64,000 bases of DNA from the NCBI GenBank assembly GCA_016081115.2, contig JABTTQ020001754.1:62001-126000 (forward strand), given 5' to 3'. Positions 22,235 to 35,183 of the stretch are shown here, piece by piece. The notes beneath the pieces were generated by a model that did not search any database, had not been told where the DNA came from, and saw nothing but the letters and a program-made list of their open reading frames with translations. Position 1 is the stretch's first letter. Each line of letters starts with the position of its first letter. Made by a program: the position numbers and the translations under genes. Origin of the DNA: Rehmannia glutinosa. Lineage: Eukaryota > Streptophyta > Magnoliopsida > Lamiales > Orobanchaceae.

Positions 22235-24236
22235 ATGGCGGGCTTACTTCTTCAAGGTCTCACGTCGAATTATAATCGTTCACGCTCAAACTTTCATCCT
22301 TCGGCCCCATCTTCCTCCGATGTGTCCAAAACCCAAGATTTGCATGGCGGGGTTCTTCAACGTTCTTTGGCCTCTCCTCCTAGGTTCGACAAGGATTCTG
22401 TGTGGTTAGGTTTGGTGTCCCCGGATCTCTACTTGCAGCCCCCACAATCGGCGCCCAACCCTCCAAGGGGCCCCCAGCGCCTTATGTCCTCTTCTAAGGG
22501 GGCGGCCACTCTCCTTTCTCTCATGACAGCCGCACGCCATGGGGGGGCTAGCCCCCTTGTGGGCTCTTATGGGGGGCCGGCTGCAACTTCTCCCGCATGC
22601 TGTTTGCCATCTTCATGACCCCTGGGCTGCTGTTTGCCATCTTCATGGCATTCCTCCTGCATGCCCTCCCAAAGAAGCTGCTCAGATTGCTAGAAGCTCT
22701 TCGACAATGGCCTCCTCTCATGAATCAAACCCCCGACTTTTGGCTCATGCTATACATAATAATTCGGGAAACACTTTTGCTAAAGTTGTTTCAGGTAATT
22801 CCCATCCTATGGATTCAACTTTTCCCCAGGCCCCAGGTAATCTTACTTCATTTTCTCATATAGTTTCGGGCAAGATTAATTCTATCCCTAAACCTGTTAG
22901 GAAGGGGGATTACCATTCTATGACTATTGATGAAAACGTTTACCAGCAGCGTCTTGTCAAATTTTCTTACTCTTTGATTGGGCAGGTGATTTTGGGAAAG
23001 GGTAACAAGCCCTAGCCTATTATACTTTTGCATAAACGGCTTTCCGAGCTATGGGGCATTGAAAATGATTGGAAACTAATTCCCTTGGGCAAGGGATATT
23101 TTTGTGTTATATTTTCAAATGCGCAAGATCGCTCTTGTGCTCCGTTACGTATCAATTGGGCACTTAACCTGGGGATTGAATGTCTTTCTCCCTGGGTTCC
23201 GAATTTCAACCCTTACAAGGTTAACACTTCCGTTGCCAGTGTGTGGGTTAGAATTTTTTAGCTTAGTTTGGGATACTGGGATCCCAATACTATTTTGGGG
23301 ATCGCCAGTGCTATTGGTAATCCGATTCAAATTGATCAACGATCATTAGATGGCTCCCTTGGTCATTTTGTTCGTGTGTTGGTTGACATAGACCTTGCAA
23401 AACTGTTGGAAGATCATATTATGGTGGAACGGGTTGGCCAATGTTCGTTTGTATCGGTTAGCTACGAGAAACTCCCTGAGTTCTGCTCTAAGTGTAATAT
23501 TACGGGACACTCGACCGCTTCCTGCCGTATTACCTCTACAGTGATCTCAGCTCCGGAAGGACGTCCTAGTTCGCATCAGGGACGATCCAGAGCCCCTGAT
23601 GTATGCCCTAACTCTTAAAGGGGGCGTTCCAGAGTTCACAAAATTTACCATCCAGTGCCTCAAGCTAAGAACAAGGGCAAGGCCATTGATAACTCAATGG
23701 AAAATACAGGTTCGACTATGCGAACTGGATCTCCATCCTGTGCCATAGTCACTTGCCTGAATGACATTCGTCTTGGTAATGCTTTTGAGGCTCTTGCCAC
23801 GGATGATACCCTTGAGTCCCATTCCCCGGACTCCCCTCTGGTTCTGCCTACTCGTAATTCGGCCCCTAAGCCCCCGGTTTCTAACACTGGCTCATTTTCT
23901 GCCTTATCTGACCCTCGTAGTCTGTCTCTGATGATACAACATCCCCTGGAAAAGCCTATTCGCACTCTTAGCAGAGAATTCCGGGATAGCTCCCTCAATA
24001 CGGCCAAGTCCCGGATGCATCAGTCTGTTACTCAAGATCCGTCTCCAGCTATTCATGACCTCATGATTATTACGGATTCTACAGGACCTAAGGAATTAGA
24101 TTTTGCAGCATCTAAACGATGGGCGGACTACGCTGACAATGTATCTAATGCTCATGCTTCTGATTCTGAGGACCATATTACTTCTGACATTTCCGTGCGC
24201 TCACCACGGGTTGCTTTCCCACCTATTTCTCAATGA
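22235..24236 (+). pseudogene. LINE ORF1: DUF4283-type RNA-binding protein with zinc knuckle (broken)
   Basis: The start is ATG at 22235 just after the 5' UTR. One frameshift lies near 22540-22620, beside a direct repeat of about 19 bases spaced 30 apart. After that the frame is constant to 24236 apart from stops at 23016, 23262 and 23619. A FSYSLIGQVILGKGNKP segment and LWGIENDWKLIPLGKGYF fit the DUF4283 domain found in plant LINE ORF1 products. Near 23485 is the CX2CX4HX4C knuckle CSKCNITGHSTASC. The C-terminal third is low-complexity Ser/Pro-rich. ORF1 proteins bind the LINE RNA. Its TGA overlaps the ORF2 ATG (ATGA at 24233-24236). Confidence 0.85.
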
Positions 24237-26967
24237 ATAGCATCTTCTGGAATATCCGGGGAATTGGGAACATTACTTCTTGTAATGTTCTAAGGCTTTA
24301 TGTTATAAGCATAAACCGTCTTTATTGGCTATCTGTAAGCCTAAGGTGGACATTAACTCGATTTTTTTTGAATTCTTATTGGACTAGTTTGGGTTTGGGT
24401 TTTGTGACTCAGAAGTTTCATTCTAATGGTTGGGAGGATATCTAGGTTTTTCGAATCATGGCATCTCTATTTTGCAATGGGTTCGCTTCATCTCAAAGAT
24501 ATTGTTCTTCGTGTTGAAGAGGGTTCTCTCGATTTTTCATATTGGTTTGGTTCATGGTTTATGTAATCATATTGACCGTCGTACGCTCTGGCTAGATTTG
24601 ATGAATTTGGGTCTTGATGATTTGTTGCTCCTTGGTGATTTTAATGTTGTTTTGGGTCACCATGAGAGATTGGGTAGTGGTACTCTTTCCCAGGCTTCTT
24701 GCCAGGACTTCAGGGGCTTTTTGGATGATGTTGGTTTGTTTTCTGTGCCCACTACGGGTAATACTTTTACTTGGTTCACCACCCGTACGCCCATCTCTCT
24801 TCTCCAGGCAAAATTGGACCGAGCCCTAGCCACTTGTCGCTTTTTCTCTCTTTGTCAAGCGGTTAAAGGTTTGGTTCTTCTTCATATCAGTTCAGATCAT
24901 CATCCCCTGTTAGTTTCTTGCTCATCGTCTCTCAGCAGAGGTCCAGTTCCGTTTCGTTTTCAGCGCATGTGGGTTTGTCATGACTCATTTCGGGATCTGG
25001 TTACCTCCTCATGGGTTCAGTCATGTCCTTCCCTTAACCCACTCCTGCGTATTATGTAGCTCAAAAGGTTACGTCAGACTATTAAGGTTTGGAATAAAGA
25101 TGTTTTTGGTGATGTTAATCGTAAGGTGGATAGTCAGATAGAGAATGTTCGTCAGATTCAGGCGGATATTGAGACTTTGGGTTTCTCTGCTGCCCATCGT
25201 GAATTGCAATTTGAAGCCCAATGTGCTCTGTCCAAAACGCTATTATTGCAATCTAAATTCCTGAAGCAGAAAGCTCATACGGCCTGGCTTAAGGATAGGG
25301 ATCGTAATACAACAATTTTTCATCGTCGTTGTAAGATTCGGGAGAGCCGTTTGGGGATTCAGGGTTTTATGATTGATGGTAACTTCTCAGATGATCAAGT
25401 TGTTCTTGGGAATCACATTACCTCCAATAAGGAGCTTTTCTCGGACTCAGGGGGATCCATTTTGGACTATGCTATGGTTGATCAGGTCATATCTCCGAAG
25501 GTGTTAGCAGCGGATAATGCTCTTTTAACGGCTATTCCTTCGGATTCAGAGATTCGGGAGGCAGTTTTTGATCTGGGTTTGGATAGTTCTCCTGGCCCTG
25601 ACAGTTTCAATGGGATATTTTATCGTCACTGTTGGGACATTATTTCAGTAGAGGTTATCGCCGCTGTCCATTTTTTCTTCACTAGTTTGACCCTCCGTTC
25701 AGGGTTGAATGCTAGTTTTATGGCTCTCATTCTGAAACTAAAGATGCGAATACTATTGACAACTTTCGTCCGATCGTTATGAGTAATTTTCTTTTCAAAG
25801 TTATTACAAAGATTTTGGAAACTCGGTTGGGCTTGATCATTCCTCCCTATTTGTCTCCTACGCAATTTGGATTAATTACAGTGCATGCATTCATGATTTA
25901 TCTTGCTCCGTTTTTCAAGGCTTCAATGTTCTGCATGGTCGGCTTGATGATAATATGATCTTGAAAATTGATATTCGCAAAGTGTATGATACTTTAAATT
26001 GGGGTTTTTTGATCCACGTTCTGCATCGGTTTGGCTTCTTGGAGATCTTTGTTCATTGGATAGAATTTATTCTTTAGTCATCCAGGATTTCGATCTTACT
26101 AAACGGTTCGCATGTGGGCAACTTTTCGTGTTTTAGAGGGGTTAGACAGGGTGATCCTTCATCTCCTTTACTTTTTTGCATTGCGGAGGAAGTTTTGAGC
26201 AAATTTATTGAGGCAACGGTGAATCAGAATCAGCTAGGGCCGTTCATTGCGCCTATACATATTAACTTTTCCATCTTTGATTCTCTACGCTGATGATATT
26301 GTTATTATGTGTGGGGCCTCTTCGGCTAACGCTCGTATCCTTCTTTAGATTCTCACGATGTATGCTGATATTTCGGGTCAGGCCTTCAATCCTCGTAAAT
26401 CAAAAGTTTACTTCAGCACCCGGGTTTCTACTCATGTGTGTGGGCGTATCCAGACTATTATGGGTATTCAGTTAGGGGCCTTTCCTACGGTTTATTTAGG
26501 AGCCCCAATCTTTAAAGGTGCTCCAAAGGCCGTGGTCTTGCAACATGTTTTTGACATGGTTATTCTGAAATTTCGAAGATGGAAAGAGACGGCACTATCA
26601 CTTGCTGGTAGAGTCTGCTTGGTTAATTTTGTGATTACTAGCTCTTTTGTGCATACGATGTTGATTTACAACTGGCCAAGATCCTTGCTTAAGCAAATGG
26701 AGAAAGCCATGCGTAACTTTATTTTGACTGGTGATGTAAACTCCAAAGGTTTGGTGGTGATCAATTGGGCTCGATGTTGTATGCCTCGGGCAAAAGGGGC
26801 CTAGGTGTTCGTTCGATTATTGTGGCTAATAATGTTTTTACGATGAAACCGGGTTGAAAGTTATGACATCGGATTCGTGGTTTTCCAAATTCTCAGGAAA
26901 CATTATTTGACATCGGACGGTCTATTCGAAGATTGTTTCTTCCTTCTTCGATCTGGACTGGGATTAG
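24233..26967 (+). pseudogene. LINE ORF2, endonuclease and reverse transcriptase part (broken)
   Basis: The start is ATG at 24233, overlapping the ORF1 stop. The endonuclease (24233-about 25050) shows SIFWNIRGIGN, LLLGDFNVVLGHHERLG, and SSDHHPLLVS, the last with the usual catalytic His. RT follows: WLKDRDRNTTIFHRRCKIRE, SSPGPDSFNGIFYRHCWDII, RGVRQGDPSSPLLFCIAEE near 26140-26190, the YADD catalytic box at 26286-26297, and FNPRKSKVYFS. ORF2 nicks the target and primes reverse transcription there. Frameshifts near 24360-24440 and 25740 and several stops break it. Sirevirus B splits it at 26972; the rest is at 46249-47621. Confidence 0.87.
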
Positions 26968-26972
26968 GCCTT

Positions 26973-28483
26973 TGTTAGGAAAAATTTATTGAGTAGATTT
27001 TGATGATAACATGCAAAACTTAAACTATGAAGTTGGCACCCCATTTTCCGTGTAACTGTCGTATTGTAATAGATAGGGCTGCAAAGCCGAAGTCAAGTCG
27101 AGTTATGCCAAGAAATACAAGAAGTCAATCGTGGATGGATTAAAGACTCTCTGTGTGTCACCGAGTAGTATGGCCAAGAAGGAAGTCAAGGACTCGACTG
27201 AAGGAGTGTCAGCTGAGGAACAGCTGTGAGAAGTGTTAGTCAAGTCAACTCAAGAAGCCAAGTCTCAAGGTTGAAGTGACAGTTGAGTTATCCAATGACT
27301 GGAGCTGACTCAAGTCACTTGGGGTAAAGACAGCAGTCTAGTTAAGACAACTGACATAGTTCCATTGATTAAAGTCAAGAATATTACTCAATATAGTAAT
27401 ATGTCAAAGCTGTCAGGTCTAAAGTGTTAGTCCCAGAACTGTGCAAAATGAATAAACCAATGGGAAACACCGCACTTGTGTCGGCACTGCAATCTTTGCG
27501 AAGATATTTAATATGAGGAAATGTCAACATCATGGACTGCAACAATACAAGTCAACGAACAAAAGTGACATTTGAAATTAGCCTATCTCTTTAACGGGCA
27601 AAATTTCAAATGTGCTCTATAAAAAGCTGAGAAAGTTATTGAGAAGAGGTTTACCTGAACCACGAACAAGCAAGCATTATTCAAGCATTTAACCGGCAAT
27701 ATTCTCATTAACATTCAAGCAATTCCTCAAGCATGAAACTCGAAGGAAATCGATCCAACACAAGTAGTGAAGGAAAGACAACTTCAAATCTGTTGAAGAG
27801 GAAACTTTTGAAGAAAGGGGTCTACTATCCAAGCTAGGATTGTAGAAAGGTTCCAAGTCGAACCAATATCAATTTTGTTGGAGTGCTTCGTGATCAAATC
27901 CAAGAACTTGAGAAGTGAGCTGAAGTAGCAAGGCGGTGCGCCCTGAAGAAGAAGCCGAGTCGCAAGAGAAGCCGGTGTGTGATCAAGGTTGTCTCGGACG
28001 TTCACCGGTTTGTAAACTTATATATTACATAGTGGATTCCTCCAGGAGTTGGAGAAGAGAGGATTAGAAGAATTACCCCATCTTCGAACCTCTATAAAAT
28101 ATTTGTGTCATTTACTTTTCGGCAAATTTACTTTCGCATATTAACATTATATCTCTTTGATAGAATCATATTTGCTATCCAACGATTAATAACCAAGCGC
28201 TAAGAATTAAGTGTTAAAACAAACTTAAAACAAGTCTAAGGGTGTTAAGTCTTCCGCTGTTAAAAATCAATCAGCCAAGTTAAGTATTTGGCTTGAGCAG
28301 CCGAGTTATACTATCAACAGCTCTATGGAGTCTGTTGAGTGGGTAACTTAGCTGAAAAGCCAACTTAGTTGTCCATCAAGGACACAACTGTTTGAGTCAA
28401 CTCTGTTGAATTAATTTAAAAATGACTAAATGAGTGGGTAACTTAGCTGAAAAGCCAACTTAGTTGTCCATCAAGGACACAAC
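26973..28483 (+). repeat. 5' LTR of element B, 3' end rearranged
   Basis: It starts TGTTAGGAAAAATTTATTG like the 3' LTR at 44725. The final part found in the other LTRs (the C-run, then CTTGGGACCTACA) is missing. Instead a 53 bp stretch (28336-28388) is repeated exactly at 28431-28483, and the sequence then jumps into gag. The LTR end, primer site and gag start are therefore all gone. Confidence 0.85.
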
Positions 28484-30496
28484 CATGGTTGAAGAGATGC
28501 AACTTGGACAATGTGGCCAAGGACATACTCTACAAGACATTGGACAAAGCCATGTTCAATAAAGTCAAATCTTGCAAATCTGCAAAAGAAATCTGGAATA
28601 AACTAACTTTAATTTGTGAAGGATCAGAACAAATTAAAGAAAATAAATTGTCTGTTGTTGTTCCAAAATTTGAAAATTTCAAAATGCTTGCAGGTGAAAC
28701 CATGGATCTGTTGGATGCCAGATTCACTTAGATCACAAATGAGCTTTCAGCTCTTGGGAAGGAATATACACAAAAGGAAATGTGTATGAAGATCTTAAGA
28801 AGCCTCCCACCTGAATGGAAAATGAAAACTATGGCCCTGAGACATTCAATGGACCTCTCAAGAACATCTAACCATGAGCTGTTCTCAGACCTCAAAGCAT
28901 ATGAGTTTGAGCTGAGAAGAAAAAAACAAGACGAGACAGACGTCCCAAGACAGTTGCACTGATGGCTAATGATGGAAAGAGAGTTGGACCCAAGGAAGTC
29001 ATAGACCAGGAGGAAATTGCCCTGATTGTCAAAAGATTCAACAAGTTCTTCAATAAGAACTATAAAAGAAATAAGGGTGAGACCTCCAGAAGACATTCAG
29101 GTCCTTCCAAGTCAAGGAAAAACAGGCCACCCAAGAGAGTTGAACATAAAAGGGTTGAATATCAGAGAGTTGATAATCCAAGAACAGAAAGAGCTGATAA
29201 TCCAAGAACAGAAAGAGCTGATCAAAGAGCTGAGAACCTGTGTTGGAACTGCAGACAACCAGGACATTTTGCGATTATTTGTTCTATCCACCAGTCAACA
29301 AATATAGTAATGAGGAAGATAGAAGAGTCATCAAAGAAAGAAGACAGGAAAATAAGAAAACCATGTTGGCTGCTGAGACTGCTGAGACAGTCAAGTCTAA
29401 AGAAGCAGCAGACTCAGAGAGTAGTGAAGCTGACTACTCAAGTGACTCTGAGGAAGAGGCTATGATTTGACTTATGGATAAAGAACAAGATCAACCAGAT
29501 CAAGAAGATGAGGTACACTCTAACTCATCTCATTCAGATTCAAGTGATAGTGATTGTGATACACACACTTCATCACCCACTAATCTTTATGATTCATTAG
29601 GCAAAATGATGAAAGATTTTGAACACATAAAATCCTCACATACAATTCTAAATGAGGAAAACAGCCAGCTTAAAAGCCAAAACTCACAGCTGACTAAAGA
29701 GCTGAGTACTCTCAGTCACATAGCTGATGAGAACACTAAGTTGAAAGCTGAAAATGCCAAGATCATAGCAGAGTTAGCTGCTATAGAAAAGAGGGAAAAA
29801 GATCTCAAAAATGTGATTGCCTCATTTACAAAGCCATCCAAATCATTGGATGATCTTATCATGAGTCAAAAAGAATGTGGAGATAAGACAGGCATAAGAT
29901 TTAATTCCTTTGTGCACAGCCAAACTCCAAGAGTGATTTTGGAAAAAGGATCTTCAAGTAATGAAGCATCTCAATAATCCAAAACACCAAATGCTTCACC
30001 CACATTCACTCCAAAGCACAATCACAAACAAACTGGCCTTGGATACAAAGGGAAAGGAAAACGGCCAGTTGAGTATGCTAAGAGGACAACTGAGAAGAAA
30101 TTCAGCCGAGTTCCTCAGCAAAATCCAAACAGAAAATACTCGGTGAAAAGCAAACAGAGCTACCAAAAACCCCAGAAGTTTCATCAGAGAAACACACATG
30201 ATGGGAATGATAGAAACTATGCAAACTATGCTGATTGGAATAATGTGAAACATCAACAAAGACCTATGGAATACAAACCAAGATGGCAAAGACCTAAAAC
30301 TTAGCAAAGGTCATTCCAAAGGCAGAAGAGCTATTATCAGCACACATATGCACCCAAGCACTACACTATGAAATTTCACAACTATCCCAAGAAAGCAATT
30401 GCTAAAGCACAAACACAGCCATACAGACAAAAGAGACAGCTGTATGAACCTAAAACCCCCCAAGAAATTTGCTAATGTGCACTATGATTATGGCAC
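28484..30496 (+). pseudogene. Element B gag (N-terminus deleted, broken)
   Basis: The reading starts abruptly within gag at RCNLDNVAKDILYKTLDKAM, which aligns with an internal position of A and E gag, so roughly the first 70 codons are lost with the primer site. Then come LRSLPPEWKMKTMALRHS, the KRFNKFFNKNYKRNKGE basic segment, and a complete zinc knuckle CWNCRQPGHFAIIC near 29240. An acidic Ser/Asp run (HSDSSDSDCDTHTSS), a coiled-coil-like stretch (29640-29830, ILNEENSQLKSQNSQLTKEL) and a basic, Gln/Tyr-rich tail follow. The tail is split by G2 and resumes at 35983. Gag would form the particle and carry the RNA. Stops lie near 28729 and 29470, among others. Confidence 0.87.
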
Positions 30497-31110
30497 TGAT
30501 CTGTCCTGGATGAGCTGGACTATCAAGGCTCCAACTTCTGCTCCTCGATGTACCTGCAATGCCTAAACCGGAGGGGTCTCTGGCGTCGACTCCGATGCTA
30601 AAGTCAGGTAGTGGAAGAGAAGAATATTGAACAGTGTTTAAAGTGTATAATTATAAAAGTGAATATGTGATCTGAAATCTAACCCTTATTGGCATAAGAA
30701 TACCCCCTTTTATACCTGAATTTGGCCCCTTCCTTCCTCCCTGGAGGCTCCACGTGTCGACCAGTGGTTGGGCCTTGATTAGTCTTTTCCCTCAGCATGC
30801 AGAGTTACTTCCCTGATAGGTCTCCCTTCCCTACGGGTCACTTCTGGCAGATCTCCCCCTGAGCATACTTACTTCTTGGCAAGAATTCCTTTGACCCGCC
30901 CTTCCTTAAAACCCGGTCGTCTTAATGACTGAGTCAGGGAATGTCCTCCGCATTAAATGCCCCTCCTCGATTGAGCTGACTCCCGCATTTATGTCTTATC
31001 ATTAGTCATTAATGCCGCCGTCTATCCATTATTTCACAGTTACTCCTTCCTTTATGTCATTCTCAACCGTACTTGACTATTAAATGCCGCTGCAGGTCTT
31101 CCCCCAAACA
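30497..31110 (-). repeat. 3' LTR of G2, truncated
   Basis: This 614 bp matches the 5' LTR at 35204-35825 but lacks the last roughly 150 bp (35826-35977 equivalent). After 31110 a copy of LTR sequence (TTCTCAACCGTACTTGACTA) appears again as filler before RNase H coding sequence starts. Confidence 0.87.
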
Positions 31111-31127
31111 TTCTCAACCGTACTTGA

Positions 31128-32979
31128 CTATTTGCGTATGTCGTTTCTCCAATCGGCCTCTTCATTCAAGACCAAAACATCCTGCCCCAAGACGCAAGTG
31201 TTATCCGACAACATAGTAATTGTTCTCATACCACAATCCGTGGCCGAGCTAGCTATTTTGGATAAGTGATCCACCTTAACATTCTCCTCCATAGGGATCT
31301 GCTCTAATTTAAACAAAGTGAACTGTTTGGCCAACTCTCCCACTATCCTTACAAACCTTCCCATTAGCTCCTCTCTTACTTCGAAATCTCCACTGACCTG
31401 ATGCGTGACCAACATTGAATCAGAGTAGGCCCTCAGGGATTTGACCCCCAGGTTCATGGCCATGCGCATTCCCCTTACCAGTGCCTAGTATTCTGCTTCA
31501 TTATTAGAGGCCCTGAACCCAAACCTCACTGCTACCTCCAGATCTTCCACTTTTGGGTTGGTCAGTACTATGCCAGCCCCACACCCGGTTGCCGAAGAAG
31601 ATCCGTCCACATGCAATAGCCACGCTCTGAGTTCAACCTCATGGTGCATCATTTCTTGCAAGAAATCTGCTAGTGCTTGCGCTTTTACTGCTGTCCGAGG
31701 ACGATATTCCATATCGAACTCTCCCATTTCAATAGCCCATTTAATCATTCTGCCCGACGTTTCAGGCTTGTCCATTATCCGCCCTATCTGCAGGTTTGTG
31801 AGAACCACTACTTTGTGCGAAAGAAAATACGCCCTTTCTCGACCTCAGAGTATCTCAATTCTGCCCCCTACAGCAGCTTGCTGACATAATAAATGGGCAT
31901 CTACTTACCCTGTTCTTTCCTTAACAACACCGAACTCACCATATTGTCTCCTACCGACAGATATAGGAAAAGGTCCTCTCCCGGGATCGGTTTGGTTAGG
32001 AGTGGCAATTTAGACAAGAATGCTTTCAACTCTCTGAAGGCCTTTTCACATTCCTCCGTCCACTCGAACTTGTTCACCTTCCTCAATACCTTGAAGAATG
32101 GGAAACTTTTCTCTGCCGATTTGGAGATAAACCTACTCAGTGCAGCTATTCAACCTATGAGTTGTTGTACTTTATAGATACTGGTGGGTGAAGCCATGTC
32201 AATCACTGCTTTAACCTTTTTCGGATTCACCTCTATCCCTCGCTCGGTCACCATATATCCCAAAAACTTTCCAGATCTGACCCCAAAAGAACATTTAGCA
32301 AGGATTCAGCTTCATCCCGAAATTTCTTCACACCACGAACGTCTCCGCTAGATCTGCCACATGCGTCGTGGTTGACCTTCATTTCACCAGCATGTCGTCA
32401 ACATAAACTTCTATGTTCCTACCCAACTGTTCCTTGAACATCCGATCCATCACCTCCGTAAGTATCCCCGCATTTTTTAAGCGAAAGGGCATGACCACAT
32501 AACAATATGTCTTAGGAAGAGGTAATGAAGCTCACCTTATTCTGGTCCTCCACCGCAAGACGTATCTGGTGATATCCTTGATATGCATCCATCATGCTCA
32601 GGAGCTCGTACCCAGCTGTTGAATCCACCAATTGATCTATACGGGGCAAGGGGTAATGGTCTTTTGGGCAGGCTTTATTAAGGTCACGAAAGTCGATGCA
32701 CATCCGTGTTTTATCCCCTTTGGGTACCAGCACCGCATTAGACAACCACTCGGGGAACTGAATCTCCCTAATATGGCCTGCCTTAAGCAGCTTATCCACC
32801 TCTTCTTGTATAATTTTATCTTTATCCCATCCAAAGGGTCTCTTTTTCTGCTTAACTGGCATTCTCTCTGGGTCTACATTCAAGTGAGGTGTTACCTGCT
32901 CCGGATCTACTCCCCCCAAGTCCTCTGCACTCCAAGCAAACACGTCGAGATTCTCCCTTAAGAAAGATGTGATCGCCAT
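31128..32979 (-). pseudogene. G2 reverse transcriptase, RNase H and archaeal-type RNase H (broken)
   Basis: RT (32979-about 32180) shows FAWSAEDLGGVDP, CIDFRDLNKACPKDHYPLP, MDAYQGYHQI and an intact YVDD box near 32400. The RT-linked RNase H (about 32090-31901) begins FRELKAFLSKLPLL and LFLYLSVGD. The second, archaeal-type RNase H (31808-31128) has HVDGSSSATGCGAGI, ASNNEAEY-stop, RAYSDSMLVTHQVSG and MEENVKVDHLSKIAS, so its Asp, Glu and Asp positions are readable. It ends in the linker before integrase (WRNDIRK), where a deletion to the LTR begins. Frameshifts lie between 32200 and 32510. Confidence 0.88.
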
Positions 32980-33212
32980 AGCTCGGGTCCCAATTGCATC
33001 CCTATCCGAGTCACCTTAGTAGAGTCCCCTGCCACCAGCTCAACACTCATCAGCTCTTCCTGCGGTTTCACACTCATCAAGTCAGGTTCCTCCTTTTCTT
33101 TCCTTTTTGTCATTTTAAGCGGGTTAGTCTCCCTTTCGCTTTCCATCTCCTTCCGCTTGGATTTCTTCTGTTCTCCTTTCCTTACCGCTTCCACATAGCA
33201 CTTTCTGGCCAC

Positions 33213-33596
33213 CTATTGATCTCCCAATACTTCCCCCACGCCATCTTCCATGACGAATTTTAATTTCATATGGAATGTAGAAACGACAGCACAGAACGCA
33301 TTTAAAGCAGGTCTACCGATAATGACATTATAGGTAGAGAATGAATCAACTACGAGGAAACTAACCATACGCGTCTTACGACGCGGCTGCTCTCCAATGG
33401 TGACCGGTAAGATCACCTGCCCGATGGGCTCCACTACTCCCCCTTCGAAACCGAACAGGGTTGTCTCCACCGGTTTCACTTCCATTTCCACCCACATCCT
33501 TAAGTAAGCCTCGTAGAACAACACGTTGACTGAGCTACCCGTATCCACCATGATGCGGGCTACTTCAAAGTTAGCTATGGTGGCAGTAATGACCAA
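33213..33596 (-). pseudogene. G2 aspartic protease domain (open within this stretch)
   Basis: A 127-residue open frame carries VITATIANFEVARIMVDTGS followed by SVNVLF, with the Asp active site DTGS, then GFEGGVVEPIGQVILP and YNVIIGRPALNAF. The GRPALNAF ending is the usual C-terminal motif of TAT proteases. It would process the G2 polyprotein. The domain itself is intact, but the surrounding gag-pol frame is not, so I list it as part of a pseudogene. Confidence 0.87.
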
Positions 33597-33599
33597 GGC

Positions 33600-34983
33600 G
33601 TCGTTATGCGATGGGGATACTCCCCTCTAATCCTCTGCCCCAAATGAAACAACAGGCTCCTGCATCGCTCCTACTTCCATGATGGGTCGCACCTCTTCTC
33701 TCGCGTGTGCCTTCCGAGCCCTATTGGAATCACCATCAGTTGGTCCTCCAGCTATCATGTTTATGGTTCCCCGTGGAGAGTGGTCATCCTTACCGGCTCC
33801 AGTGTTTCCCCTGCCCCCCCTTGGCCGGGGGGTGGTGATTCATGTTCGCCACCACGTTACTAGCTTACCCCTGATCCATCTTGACCCAACCGGCCAGCCA
33901 TCCCTTCTTAACCATCCTTTCGATCTCGTCCTTCAGATGTCAGCATTCTTCGGTGGTATGCCCAAAATCATTATGGAACTCACAAAAGAACTTTGATTTG
34001 GGCCGAGAGGGCACCAGAGTAGTTCGCGGGCCATTTTGTGTCCTTATTCCCCAGCCTATCGCCATCAAAACCCGTGACCTTGAAGCCACAAGAAGGGTAT
34101 ACGACCGAGGCTCACCTACTCGTGGTACCAATCCAGTTCTTCTTTCTTGCTCCCGAAACCGCTTGGGTGCCACATCCCGGTGCACCTCTACCCTTTCCTT
34201 TCTCTTATCCCTGAGTTCTTCTTTCTTGCCCTTCTGGGCTTCCTCCAAGTTAACGTACTTCTCAGCCCTGGATAACACGTCATCAAAATCCCTAGCTAGT
34301 CACTTGGCCAGACCTAAAGAAATCTCCCTCTTTCAGTCCCTGAGTAAGTGCGCTGGTCAAGATCTCCTGGTTCACGGAGGGTACTTCCAACGCCGCTGCC
34401 GTAAACTTTTTAACATAATCCCTTAGGGGTTCGCCCTCTGATTGCTTTACCCTAAAAAGCGTTAGCGATGTCTTTTGGTGTTTCATTGAACTAGCAAACT
34501 GATGCAGAAAAACCGAGATAAACTCTCCAAAAGATGCTATGGAATCCGCCAGCAATTGACAAAATAACTGTTGGGCGGACTGAGATAATGTGGTAAGAAA
34601 CACCCGACACTTCACCCCATCCGAATACCTATGCAACAAAGCCGAAGTTTTCAAACCTACACAGTGCTCCCAAGGGTCGATAGTCCCGTCATACTCGTAG
34701 GTTAAAGAGCGGAAATTACCGGCAATTCATCCGCCATCACCGAGGCCCCCGAATGGGATTCCTCCTAACCACTTCCCTCCCTAATACTCTCTGCTTCAGC
34801 TCACTTACCTCCTTGAGTATTTCCTCCCATATTTTCTCCTTTCTACCTTCCCTCAAGGCCTCTTCCCCATCTTGGGCTACCCCTCCGGACGATCGAGAGG
34901 TTCGCCAAAGGCTACGGTGTGTATGCTCTTGCGCCCTTGCCCGACACCGCATCGAAATCAAACTAGCCAACTATCCCTCGTGA
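33600..34983 (-). pseudogene. G2 gag (broken)
   Basis: The retrotransposon gag domain is in 34654-34292: HRYSDGVKCRVFLTTLSQSA, FCQLLADSIASFGEF, RVKQSEGEPLRDYVKKF and ALTQGLKEGDFF. The next part (34278-33940) reads DDVLSRAEKYVNLEEAQKGK, then a basic linker, CEFHNDFGHTTEEC, a CX3HX4HX4C-type knuckle seen in TAT gags. 33939-33600 encodes the link to protease. The region upstream of 34654 (MASLISMRCRARAQE) is the low-complexity N-terminus. A stop or frameshift separates most segments. Confidence 0.82.
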
Positions 34984-35183
34984 AATGCAAGGTTTCCCCC
35001 GCAAATTCCTCACTCGATTCACCCGCAACCGATCCACGAAAGACCCAAGGGTCACACCAGGGGTATTAAGCAATGATCCTCCGAGTGCCCCAGGGATACA
35101 GGCATCACTTCACCCCCTCGGTGCCACCAGAGTTTCCTTACCCTTCGTTCGATCCACTCATACTCACGTCTCGAACTCGTAAC

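Noticed and set aside
22235..24236. Possible host zinc-knuckle gene
   Set aside because: The DUF4283-plus-knuckle layout directly before an endonuclease-RT ORF with an ATGA overlap is LINE ORF1.
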